From assembly GCA_033296875.1 (NCBI GenBank), contig MU860012.1, positions 124,001 to 188,000 on the forward strand: a stretch of 64,000 nucleotides of DNA, given 5' to 3'. Positions within the stretch are counted from its first letter, which is position 1; each line of letters starts with the position of its first letter. This document shows, one piece after another, positions 20,032 to 31,000 of this stretch. Origin of the DNA: Achaetomium macrosporum. Taxonomy: Eukaryota; Ascomycota; Sordariomycetes; Sordariales; Chaetomiaceae. The notes beneath the pieces are model-generated. The model saw nothing but the letters and a program-made list of their open reading frames with translations. It searched no databases and had not been told where the DNA came from. The position numbers and the translations under genes are program-made.

Positions 20032-21982
20032 TTAACCCTGGAACTCCTGAGCTTTGCTCTCCTCCCACTTGCCCGGGATGAGGGCCAGGGGAACAATGCC
20101 CGACACGTGCATCTCGGGACCGAAGATTTTGGCGTTCAGACCAAGCTCCTGGGTCGCCGCCTTCATGTTCTTAAGACCCTCCTGGTAGTTGGGACCGGCA
20201 CGGCGGACCCAGATCTGCACATTGTGCTCGTTAAGCGCCTTGGCGTACTCCCTGAGCGCCTTGATGACACCCTTGAAGGTGCTGGCGACATTGGTAAAGT
20301 TGGCGATGCCGCCACCGATGAAGAGAACCTTGCCCTTGGGGCTCATCGGCGCCCGGAGCATCAGGTCGAGCACGGTCCGGGCATAGTGGTATGTCTGAGA
20401 CTCGGTAGGAGCACCAGAGTATTCGCCGTAGTTGGCGAGCTCATCGGCGAAGCCGGCCGAGGCGATGGCATCGGCGTAGACGACCGAGGCACCACCACCA
20501 GCCACTAGGGTCCAGATTCTGCCGTTCGGGTTCAGAACCGTCAGCTTCAGCGAGGCGCCGGTCTTGGCATCGAGCTCAGCAATGTAAGCTTCCTCCTTGG
20601 AGAGCTCACGGCCGAAGGGCGCGGGGAACTCGATCGGCGGGCCGGCATCAATGTTGACGGTGCCCGTGTTGGTTGTCGGAGCAACGATGCCCAGCGCAGC
20701 CGGTGACCTCGCAATAGCCCACTTCACACCGCACTCGAAGTCTGCTGTTTGATCCAGCTTGGCAGCGAGGTCGAGGAAGTGCACTGAAGCGGAGGTGTCA
20801 TCCTCGTTGGGAATGACAACCAGGGGGTTGATCTCGAGGTAGGTGAATTGGCAGTCAACGTAGACGGCGTAGAGCCGTGTGACTATGAAACTGTTAGTTG
20901 CCTGATGATACCCACGTCGACATGGGATCAAGACTCACTGAAGTCAACCAAGACGTTGTGCACGCCCTTGGGAACCTTCTTCAAGAGCGTGGCAGCAATC
21001 TCCTCGTTTGAGGGATATTGTGTAAGGTCGACAGGGATAAGGAGCTTCTCTGCCTTCGCATCGACATCGCCGACATCAACACCGCCCTCGTGGGTGAACA
21101 AGATCCAGTCGCCCTTGATAAACTTGTCAGCCTCGTGCTACCTTCGGAGCGTGTTGCCTGTTTCCGGATTTGTGGGCCGACTGGGCCACACCATAATGCA
21201 TGGGGTTTAGCCTCCGTTCGTCCGTGACCGCTCGGCAGCCATTTCCAAGCGGGACGTTGACCCGGCCGGGATGAAAATGCTCTTTGCCCACAGAGTTTTC
21301 TGAGTATAAAGACTCAGGAACATCCGCCGGTTGATGCAATTGTTGTATCCTTCTCCCGCATCATAATCTTCCCCGCCTCTCTTGGTTTTGGCTCTCAGAC
21401 TATTGCCGTTCGCTTGCACTTGCAAGTGGGGTTGGTCCTGCGAATCACATCCCGCGTGGTGCCAAATTGAGAATCGCTACTTACATCGCGAACCGAATTA
21501 ATCTATGAGGAGTTAGCACGACGTGCTCTCAACGATGCGGTTGCTATGACACCACTCACGTTGATGTAGTACTCGGTCTCAGGCGGGTGCGGCACAAAGG
21601 GCTCGACGAGGAACGACCGGAGAACGCCCTCCGTGTGCTCGACCTTCTGCACCTTGCCGGCGCGCTCAGCAACCCACGCCCTCGCCTCGGCCCAGGTCTT
21701 GTTGAGGGCCAGAAGACCGCTCTTGCCGCGGCGCTTGATGAGCTGATCTGGCTTAGCCACGAACCTGGCGTCCGAGTGCAGGAGCCATGGGTATGTGATC
21801 TCAGCCTGGTCAAGCACGGCGTTGACGTCGGCATGCTCAGGGAAGTACAGGGAGGCGAGTTTGGGAGGAGGGTTGTGCGTGGTCGGGGCCGGCAGCGGGC
21901 TGGGCTTGATCACCGGGGCCCGAGTAAGGTGGTAGTTGATGATGGCCTTGCCATCGGCCTCGAGGATGCTCTTCGCAGACAT
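20032..21982 (-). CDS. ACL2: ATP-citrate lyase subunit 2 (citrate/CoA-ligase subunit)
   Basis: With Acl1, this cytosolic subunit makes acetyl-CoA and oxaloacetate from citrate, CoA and ATP. It corresponds to the N-terminal ATP-grasp/CoA-ligase part of animal ACLY. Proposed exons (minus) are 21982-21560, 21502-21485, 21113-20939 and 20882-20032, giving 488 residues in correct phase. Joining gives EYYIN, INSVRD, then GDWILFTHEGGVDVGDVDAK, matching the family, followed by AVYVDCQFTYLEINPLVV (ATP-grasp). The second exon is only 18 nt. Exon 3 uses an AAG acceptor preceded by a CTGAC branch site. The end is FQG-stop at 20032. The gene diverges from ACL1 across 1.76 kb, suggesting coordinated expression. 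Confidence 0.93.
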
Positions 21983-22472
21983 CTTTGTAGTGGTGAGTCG
22001 ACAACTTCTTTTCTCTCCTTGATCCTTGTCGAATTCTGCTCTTTTCTACCTTTCCAAATTGTCAGAACGGTCCCGAAATAGCTCTTGCACTGGCTCGCGA
22101 GTTCGCGGGTGGCCGAGCACGGAAATGAAGGAATCAGCCCGAAGTGGCAGTGCTCTTCCAACCTCAAGCGAGGGGCAATTACCAGATGAGAAGTCTCAAG
22201 AAGCTGGATCGCAGAGAAATTGGGCGCCTGTACGCGAGGGAATGCCGCAAGCAAGTGAAGCGAGGGAGAGAAGGTTAGTGGACAAAGCGAGGAATGGTCT
22301 CGAGATGCAGCTCCCTTGGGAAAAACCTCAACAGGGGACCGATTTCCGAACCTGGGCTTTGGCAGAACACTCGGGGCAACAGCAGCACAGGGACCGTAGC
22401 GTCCCTTTGGGTTGGGGGAAGCGCCAGAAAAAACGCCCAGGTACCGCTCCCCGCCAAAACCATTGGGGTTGA

Positions 22473-22496
22473 CCCAAGCGGGGCAATGCCCTTGGG
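22473..22496. repeat. Interrupted palindrome in the ACL promoter
   Basis: Outer arms CCCAA (22473-22477) and TTGGG (22492-22496) and inner arms GGGCA (22481-22485) and TGCCC (22487-22491) pair with a small left-side bulge. It overlaps the second CGGGGCAA copy. It could be a binding site for a dimeric factor or only GC-rich chance structure. Confidence 0.4.
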
Positions 22497-22510
22497 GCGG
22501 TCAGGAACCG

Positions 22511-22523
22511 GAGGTACCGGTAC
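22511..22523 (+). repeat. 13-mer GAGGTACCGGTAC, copy 1
   Basis: Part of a 12-bp perfect palindrome GGTACCGGTACC. The same 13-mer recurs at 23256-23268 within the same promoter interval. Confidence 0.6.
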
Positions 22524-23255
22524 CTGCCCCGACTGCCTCGAACAAGTGTCGGCCGAACACCTGGCTCCCTTCCTCACCTCTCGGGGTTGCCCCGCTCCTG
22601 CACATTGGCCGCAAAGATACCCGACCTGGGCGGGAGTTCTTTCTCTTTGGCGATGCCCGATTGCTCTCAGTGTTCTATTTCTTTCTCTTGCTATTACCTT
22701 ACCTTGCTTCGCGAATGGCTGTCTCCTTCCTTCCTCTGAGTGGTGTGGTCAAAGAGGCCCGGCGGAAGGAGTTGGGGATCTTCCGGCCCGGGAACACCAT
22801 CAATTGGGCCAGTGCAGCCTGTCAGAAAAAGGGATCGGACTGGATTGCCCGAAGCTGTCAGGTTCTTTTTGCCCGTCGACGATTGCCCGGCGCCGCAGTT
22901 GTTCCTGCTGTCGTGTGCCCCGCTCGGGCATGCCTGCTGGCTGAGATCTGGGCCCCGCGGCGCCCGAGATGAGGGATGGATCCCCGATCGCCAACCCCGG
23001 GGTGGAATACGGTGTGCCCCGCGGCTGCCGACAGCTTCCCCTCGACAGGCCAGCCCTCTCATTCTTTCCTGAACGTCAGTTAATACACACAGTGCAGTTG
23101 CCTGTGTTTCTATTATGCTTCCTGCCTTTCTCTTAGTCGAAGGGGTCATCACACTCCAGTGCGTTGTTATGTGGGAAATTGCTGCCCGGGGAACGGCCTT
23201 CCAGTGCCTTCCCAAATTTTTGGACGTCGGAGGGGGATCGGATGGTGTGGTGGCT

Positions 23256-23268
23256 GAGGTACCGGTAC
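23256..23268 (+). repeat. 13-mer GAGGTACCGGTAC, copy 2
   Basis: Exact second copy of the palindromic 13-mer, 745 bp from the first and ~480 bp before the ACL1 start. Confidence 0.6.
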
Positions 23269-23744
23269 TTCGCGTGCCAAGTGCGATCGGGACCCCACTT
23301 CGCGTCAGCTTCGTGGCAGAAAAGTTCAGGCTTGACCCAACTTGGTGCAAGTCCGTCAGACGATCGGACAAGGGTCCAAAAGAGTTGGGGAACTGCCACC
23401 ATTTGTTGGACTGTAGACCCGGCTTCCATCCAATTGAAGGGCTCGCGACAATTCCAGCAAAGGAGGGCTCGAGTTCCGGAACCTTGCCGGGCAACTTCAC
23501 TAAAATCTACAGCTGCGGAGCTCTTGCGCCTACCCCGAGTGTGGTGCTTCCCGACGAAACAGCAGCGACCGACAAAAACCTCTCCCCCAAAATTGCTGCC
23601 CGCCCTCCCGTTTCCGCAAACCCATTACTCTCCCTCGCTCCGATTCCCGCGCCCGCAAGCATCGTCGCCTCTCTGTCTTTCTTTTCTGATCCAGGCAATT
23701 AATTCTCGGTGACTTTCGAGTTGAGAAAGCACACAAACTTCACA

Positions 23745-25778
23745 ATGGCCAGCGACGGCGTTAAGACCGGCGGGCTGTCCGCTAATGACAACATCCGGCG
23801 TTTTGCTGCTCCCAGCCGGCCCCTCAGCCCGCTCCCCGCCCATGCTCTCTTCAACGACAAGACAAGATGCTTTGTTTACGGTCTGCAGCCGCGTGCCGTA
23901 CAAGGCATGCTCGACTTCGACTTCATTTGCAAGCGGTCGACACCGTCTGTCGCCGGCATCATCTACACATTCGGCGGTCAATTCGTTAGCAAGATGTACT
24001 GGGGAACCAGCGAGACACTGCTCCCTGTGTACCAGGAGGTGTCGAAGGCGATGGCCAAGCACCCCGACGTCGATGTGGTGGTCAACTTCGCCTCGTCCCG
24101 TAGCGTCTACAGCTCCACGATGGAGCTGATGGAGTACCCGCAAATCAAGACGATTGCCATTATTGCCGAGGGTGTTCCGGAGCGCGTAGGTTCCGTGGTC
24201 TTCTGATAGCAGTAGCGGCCGTTTCGGTTACTAACCGGTGATCTACAGCGTGCTCGTGAGATCGCACACGTTGCTCAGAAGAAGGGCGTCACAATCATTG
24301 GTCCCGCCACTGTTGGTGGCATCAAGCCCGGGTGCTTCAAGATTGGCAACACCGGTGGCATGATGGACAACATCGTTGCTTCCAAGCTCTACCGCAAGGG
24401 CTCGGTTGGCTACGTCTCCAAGTCCGGCGGTATGTCCAACGAGCTGAACAACATTATCTCGCAGACCACAGACGGCGTCTACGAGGGTGTAGCGATCGGT
24501 GGTGACCGGTATCCTGGTACCACCTTCATCGACCATCTTCTGCGGTACCAGGCGGACCCCGAATGCAAGATCCTTCTGCTCCTTGGTGAGGTCGGTGGTG
24601 TTGAGGAGTACAAGGTCATCGACGCGGTCAAGAATGGCATCATCACCAAGCCCATTGTGGCGTGGGCCATCGGCACTTGCGCCAGCATGTTCAAGACTGA
24701 GGTTCAGTTCGGCCACGCTGGTGCTTTCGCCAACTCGCAGCTCGAGACGGCTGCGATGAAGAACAAGAGCATGCGGGAAGCGGGTTTCTATGTTCCCGAC
24801 ACATTCGAGGACCTGCCGGCGCTTCTCAAGTCGCTTTACGACAAGCTCGTGAAGGAGGGCACCATCACGCCCCGGCCAGAGCCTGTCGTTCCCAAGATCC
24901 CCATTGATTACTCGTGGGCCCAGGAGCTCGGCCTTATCCGCAAGCCGGCTGCTTTCATCTCGACTATCTCAGATGACCGTGGGCAGGAGCTTCTCTATGC
25001 TGGCATGCCCATCTCGGACGTTTTCAAGGAGGACATTGGTATCGGTGGTGTCATGTCCCTGCTGTGGTTCCGCCGCCGCCTGCCTGAATATGCGTCCAAG
25101 TTCCTTGAGATGGTGCTCATGCTTACGGCTGACCATGGTCCGGCCGTGTCTGGTGCCATGAACACCATTATTACCACTCGTGCCGGCAAGGACCTCATCT
25201 CTGCGCTAGTGAGCGGTCTGCTCACGATTGGCTCTCGGTTCGGTGGTGCCCTGGATGGTGCTGCCGAGGAGTTCACGAAGGCGTTCGATAAGGGCCTCAG
25301 CCCGCGCGAGTTTGTCGACAGTATGCGGAAGCAGAACAAGCTGATCCCCGGTATCGGCCACCGCGTCAAGTCGCGGAACAACCCGGATCTGCGTGTGGAG
25401 CTGGTCAAGGAGTATGTTAAGGCCAAGTTCCCCAGCCACAAGATGCTCGACTACGCGCTGGCGGTCGAGACGGTCACAACCTCCAAGAAGGACAACCTGA
25501 TCCTGAACGTGGACGGCTGCATTGCTGTCTGCTTCGTTGACCTGCTCCGGAATTGCGGCGCCTTCAGCACGGAGGAGGCGGAGGACTATCTCAGCATGGG
25601 CGTGCTCAACGGCCTGTTCGTGCTCGGCCGCAGCATCGGTCTGATTGCCCACTACCTCGACCAGAAGCGTCTCCGCACCGGCCTGTACCGCCACCCGTGG
25701 GATGATATCACGTACATCCTGCCGAGCCTGCAGAATGGCCCACCAGGCAGTGAGGGCCGTGTGGAGGTGCAGATGTAA
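23745..25778 (+). CDS. ACL1: ATP-citrate lyase subunit 1 (catalytic phosphohistidine/citrate-synthase-like subunit)
   Basis: Second subunit of cytosolic ATP-citrate lyase. Exons 23745-24185 and 24249-25778 join in phase 0 (VPER, then RAREIAHVAQ), giving 656 residues. The intron has donor GTAGGT, a CTAAC branch site and acceptor ACAG. The N-terminal CoA-binding/ligase domain contains the autophosphorylated histidine at ~303 in GHAGA. The C-terminal part is citrate-synthase-like (LIPGIGHRVKSRNNP, His ~518), where citryl-CoA is cleaved. The start is ATG in context CACAATGGC. Length and domain order match fungal Acl1. It shares an upstream region with ACL2 on the other strand, which fits a 1:1 complex. 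Confidence 0.95.
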
Positions 25779-26955
25779 AGGGGCTACGGGTTTATTCTTA
25801 GATGATCGATTGATCTTAGACGTGGTTTCCAATTATTTGGGACGGGCCAGCAAACATGGATTTTGTCATGATGAGATGATGTGCGGCCCGCGAGGCGCGC
25901 TAGAAAGTGGCCCGGAGGAGGGCGTAAAGCAGGCCCGGATTAGCTTACACGTTTTTAGAAACTTTAATGAGTTGCCAAGATTAGAGTTCTCCGATGCTAT
26001 GTGCCAATGTACAGTAACATGTATGTCGGACTGCTGCATTGTCAGCATTGGAACTCCGATGAAGTTGGGAAAATGTTCCGAGGTCCGGTCATCCTCTTCT
26101 GAGTTGCCCCGAAGGAAAGCGGCCGTTGTCTGTGTCTGGGAATGGGAGTGCTGACACTGCCTATCGAAAATGCTGCGGGCCTTGATGTGTGCCGGTGCTC
26201 CTGTCCATTAGGGATCCAGCGACAACGTTACGATCCGTAAGTTTCCTATGTGAATAAACCTCAGGGACGGAGGTATGGTGTTGTTGACCTCCGAGGTAGT
26301 CATCGCTAACACAGATGCCCATTCTGAGTTGCTCAAAAGGGAATTGCGGGGCAGGCGGCGGGCTCCACCTTTTGGCAGACAGGCGGTCTGAGATGGCAGA
26401 ATGATTGTGTCTCGAGGAATTTGATCGATAACGTTAGTGTTAAACATGTGCAGCTGTCTGCCGGACCGACCAATTTGTTAACTATTTTCTCGTGCTTTGA
26501 CGGGAGTTGCCGACGGGAGGAAGACGACATCAGAGGCATTGGCCGGCACACGGGCTTGGTTTGCGATCGAGTCTCAGCTGGTAAACTCGAGATCGAATTG
26601 GGCTTGGGGCTTGGGCCTTGGTTTGGGTGAGTTCTTTTGTGTCTGTTCTTGTCTGGTTGTTCAGCAGCCCCGAGTTTGGTCCAGTTGCTGATGCGGTTGC
26701 TTTGAAGTGACGACAAATCGCCTGTTTCACTGCCCACCTCGACGACGGCACGAAGCTACATACGGTACCCAGAACCGGCAGGGCAACCCAATTGTTTTGC
26801 GTCGCATACCATCCCTTTGTCCCGTCCATACATACACCCACTCACCGAGACCGAGACCGGCTCTCACGACACCCAGGGGGCTGACCTACCTCCCGTCCCT
26901 CATCTTTCCATCTCGAAATATTCACCCAAAACCACCACACCACACACCACAAAAA
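25779..26955. other. Intergenic region
   Basis: 1.2 kb between ACL1 and the uL30m gene, probably the ACL1 3' UTR and the next promoter. No coding region or RNA gene recognised. Confidence 0.6.
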
Positions 26956-27315
26956 ATGTCCTACTTCCGCATCACCCTCCACCGCTCCGCCATCGGCCTC
27001 CCCAAGCGCACCCGCGGCGTGCTGGCCGCCCTCGGCCTGCACCGCCGCTCGCAGGTCGTCTTCCACCCGGTCAGCGCCCAGTTTGCGGGCATGATCATGA
27101 AGGTCAAGGAGCTGGTCAAGGTCGAGGAAGTGGACCGGCCCTTGTCGAAGCGGGAGCTGCAGGACTCGAGGAGGCCGCCGCCGGGTTTCTATGTTGAGCG
27201 GGCGGTGGAGAGGATCAGGGCCGGGCCGTCGTCGTCGCCGTTGTTGAAGGCGGCTGTGGAGGCGCAGCAGCAGCAGGGCCAACAGCAGGCTCAGGGGGAG
27301 GAGGTTAGGTTATGA
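26956..27315 (+). CDS. MRPL33: Mitochondrial large-subunit ribosomal protein uL30m
   Basis: 119-residue protein. Residues 1-60 carry the ribosomal L30 fold (MSYFRITLHRSAIGLPKRTR, then VLAALGLHRRSQVVFHPVSA and a helix ending KELVKVEEV). This matches bacterial L30 and yeast Mrpl33, a mitochondrial large-subunit component. A fungal-type C-terminal extension rich in Gln/Ala follows. The reading frame is open upstream, but the ATG at 26956 (AAAAAATGTCC) fits the family N-terminus. Single exon. Confidence 0.9.
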   Translation: MSYFRITLHRSAIGLPKRTRGVLAALGLHRRSQVVFHPVSAQFAGMIMKVKELVKVEEVDRPLSKRELQDSRRPPPGFYVERAVERIRAGPSSSPLLKAAVEAQQQQGQQQAQGEEVRL

Positions 27316-28051
27316 GAGATGGGAGTGGATGGGGTTGCGGTAGGTAGGGGATGTTGCATGCTCCAGCGAGGGGAAACGAGAGAGTTGAGTGAGGAGGAGG
27401 AGAGCGTGGTGGTGCAGATTCGTTCGTGCATGAATTGGAGATATCAAGCTGGCGAAGGTGGCAGATGCATACTAGTGTACGAATACGGCGTTGTATGTAC
27501 AATAGCTTGGTTGAATGGGCTTGCCCAGAGTGTGATGCCCATTCCGCCAGCTGCCCATGATGATAGTTGCGAAGGAGCGCTCATCTCAGCAGCAAAGCGG
27601 ATAATGAAGTTGTGCAAGCACTTTGTATCTTGTGATTGCTGACCAGACGATACCGTGTGATAGAGGGAACCACATCTATTTCTGCCCCCGTTCCCTACCC
27701 CGATGTACCCATGTGCCCGAGATAAAACAAAAGAAACACCGAACAACCCCCATCACCAACCAGCATGACTGGCATCCGCGACGCTAACCCGCTAGGAATA
27801 CTCTCATCGCTTCTCCCAATCCTGTTTTTCCATCATGATACTCCGCGCAGCCAACTCCGTCAACCAATGTCATACCGATGCGAACATGGGCACCGACGCA
27901 AGCTAACCTTCCCCTTCCGCTCACTCTTCCTCCGAGTCCCGTTTCGCCACAATCATCTCCTTCACCTGCTCTCCTTCTCCTTCATACTCTTTCACCACAC
28001 TCCAATCTCCGTTCTTGCTTCTCCTTGACATGTCCTGCCGTCAAGTGTAAT
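27316..28051. other. Convergent intergenic region
   Basis: Space between the 3' ends of MRPL33 (+) and EAF3 (-). Nothing beyond presumed 3' UTRs is seen. Confidence 0.6.
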
Positions 28052-31000
28052 CTAGAAATTCTTAACCTTCTCGATGTAGTCGGCGTCGGGAGTCTCGTAC
28101 TCCGGGACAAAGTACTTCGCGACATGGCGAGAGAACCAGTTGGTGAATTTGATCAGTTCCTCCCGAAGGCGATTGACGGATTGCTGGTCCATGTTGGTCT
28201 GTGCGATGAGCTCAGGGAGCGTGACTATTCTTCTTCTCAGCATTTGTTTGTTCACGGGTATCAGTGGATGGAAAGGGGGGGCCATACCCAGCAGACGGGC
28301 CATGTGCTCTGCACCGTATGTGTCCTTGGCACTCTTGTTCTTGCTGTTCGCGGAGTGCCACAGCTGGTGCATGTCGTGATACTGAGGGCGTTCGAAGCTG
28401 TGGTGAGACTTTGTTAGACAGGGCTAGAAAGTGGAAAGGGGGTACTCAAGAGCTTACCGGTACAACAAGATGCGGCCAAGAGCCTTGTCAAAATAGTCTC
28501 GGAGACCGGCGATGGTCTCCTCGAGGACGTCCATGGAAGCACTACCAGGCTGACGGTTCGGGCGCTCATGGGCAAGGTAGTCGTCCAGGATTTCGTCGGC
28601 AGGGTGGACATGGGGAAGTGGCACGAGCTGTTGATTCTTCGTCACGTTCTCCCAGTCGTCGACGAGCAGGGACTTGACATGGTCCGGCACCGGGATCTTA
28701 ACGGATGGCCGATTGTAAAAATTCTCCTCCTGGCTACTCGTCAGCGGTTTCTGCTGAGATCGGTGGGCTGATCAGAAGAAGAAAGACATTAGAGTAGATA
28801 ATGAATCGTCGGAAGAGTCCTGAGGCAGTGGTGCCTCCGCGGTGTCTTCGGGCATGGCAACTCATTCAGTTGCCCACTTGGGCTCGGTGATCGCCTTCCC
28901 AAGACGCCGGTGGCCGAGTCAGCGGACGTCTCCCGCGAATACAAACGTACACTGCCGCTTTCGATCGAGTCGTCCTCGGTCCAGTCAACTTGCATCATTT
29001 CGTCCTTGGGAATCCCAGCGAGTGGCATGTTCGTCTTCGGGTCCATCTGTTCGTAGTACGCCCGTAACCCTGGCGTGATGGTGCCCTTCTTTTCCGCCTC
29101 AATTATCTTTGGGTGACGGTGCCCAATAGGCTTCTTTCGCTGGCTCCTCATCACATAGCGATCGTCGAATGTAGTTTGGCCCCTGCTGTTCATATAGACG
29201 GATGTTGCTTTGGTTGGCAACAGTTTTAGGTTGTCTTTCTTTTGTGCGCGGTTGAACCACATTCGCTCCTTTCGTAGCCATTCCAGATCCACCTCCGGCC
29301 CTGGCTCCGGGGGAGTCGGGTATTGGCTGTGCGGCGCGGCCTTGGGCGTCTTTGCGGCCTTCGAACGCTTTGTTGTCTTATTGACAGCTTGATCCGGCAG
29401 CGGGATAGTTGCTTCCGGCTCAGGGATCGGTGTGGGTTTGGAAGTGCCTGCCGTCTTTGTCCTCTTCGCCGGCTTCTCCACAGGCTGGTCTGGCTCCGGG
29501 GGAGTCGGGTGTTGGCTGTGTGGCGCGGCCTTCGAACGCTTTGTTGTCTTGTTGGCAGTTTGATCCGGCAGCGGGATAGTTGCTCCCGGCTCAGGGACCG
29601 GTGTGGGTTTGGAAGTGCCTGGCGTTTTGGTACTCTTCGCCGGCTTTTCGACGGCATGATTCGGCTCCGCGGAAGGCTGCTGCTGGCTCGAAATCACCTC
29701 GGCTTTGGGAGTTGCCGTCCTCGCACGCTTGGCTGGCTTGTCGACAGCCTGATTCAATTCTGAGCGAGAACCTTTGGCCGGCTTCTTGACCGCCCGGTCG
29801 GGCTCCGGAAGATTCTGACGCTCTGCCATGAGAGCGGCGGCCTTGAAGGTTGGCCTCCTCGTGCGCTTTCCCGGCCTCTCGATGGCCTCATCGGACTCCG
29901 GGAGGCAACGCTTCGCCCCCTTCTTGGCCGCCAGATCGGGCTCGGGCAGGACTTTGTCTTCTTTTCTGACGGCAGGCATGGCCTGGGTAGGTTTCTCCGG
30001 GCTCGGAAGTCTTCCTGACTTGGTCGCCTGGTCGGTTTGCTCCGGCTCAGGGGTAGGGTTGGACTGCGGATCGCCGGAGAGGTGCGCGGCATTGTGAAGT
30101 TCAGATATTATCTGCTTCACAATGTTTGACACCCTTTGGGCTGGCGATCTATATTCGTCACCCAGGGTTCGGGCGTCGTTGGGAGACTTTGGCGACTTTT
30201 CAGGAGGGCCGCCGACGATGCGGTTGGTGGAGGGAGTCGCCGGAGCGGCGATGGCGGTTTCGTGAGACTCCATGTCGGGGCGGGAAAACAAGGCTCGTGA
30301 TGAATACCAACAGAATACTCAAAATTGAGCAAAGCGAAAGTAGGGTGACGGCGTTACAAAACGACAACGATCGTTGTAGTGGCGATATTCTTGACCAGGA
30401 TTGTCTGGAGGTTGGGTGGCTGTTCTTCTCCAGGCAAGTAACTGAGAGGAGGAGCGAAATCTTTGGACCGATGGAATAAGGTCGTGGTTCCGATATTTCT
30501 GTCCTGGGTGCAAGTGAATTTGCAGGTTGCAAGAGAGCAGGAGTCCGGGAAAGGTGCGGCGAGGCCGGAGGTATTTAGGGGTATTGATATTGACAGGCAA
30601 GCAGACCATTGTTCACCTCCGTACGCCCCAAAATTCGGCGCGCTCCGTGGCGATTCGCAAGCATTCATCAACATTGCCCCGGGAAGAGCTATCATAATAG
30701 AGCTGCAACGCCTCTCCCGGCGCTTTTGCTTCCCTGCCCGCGGGGTATTCGTCATCTCTGAGCCGGGAACAGTGCTCAGTAGCGCGCTGGTCGACGAATA
30801 TATGGCCACATGACTGCAGTTAAGCGGACTGCGGCAAGGTTCCGCCGCACAGGTCGTCTGTTGCGAGCCCATGCGTAAGGGGGCCAACGTCTGGACGCAC
30901 TTGCATCCAGAAGTTCCCACAATAGCGCCCCGAACCCGAAGACACAGAACGCAACAAAGCTCACAAAAGGAGAGACAAAGGCAATATGATCTAAACACGA

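Larger units (their letters stand above)
21983..23744. promoter_or_regulatory. Divergent ACL2-ACL1 promoter region
   Basis: This 1.76-kb interval separates the two ATP-citrate lyase start codons and must carry both promoters and leaders. It contains two copies of a 13-mer around the palindrome GTACCGGTAC, three copies of CGGGGCAA (one inverted), and a palindrome-like element at 22473-22496. Open frames of up to 268 codons here lack ATG starts or domains, so I do not call them. Confidence 0.7.

Noticed and set aside
22694..23500. 268-codon minus-strand open frame in the ACL promoter region
   Set aside because: Starts at GTG with no ATG at the right place, has no domain, and overlaps plus-strand frames of similar length; looks like chance openness in GC-rich DNA.
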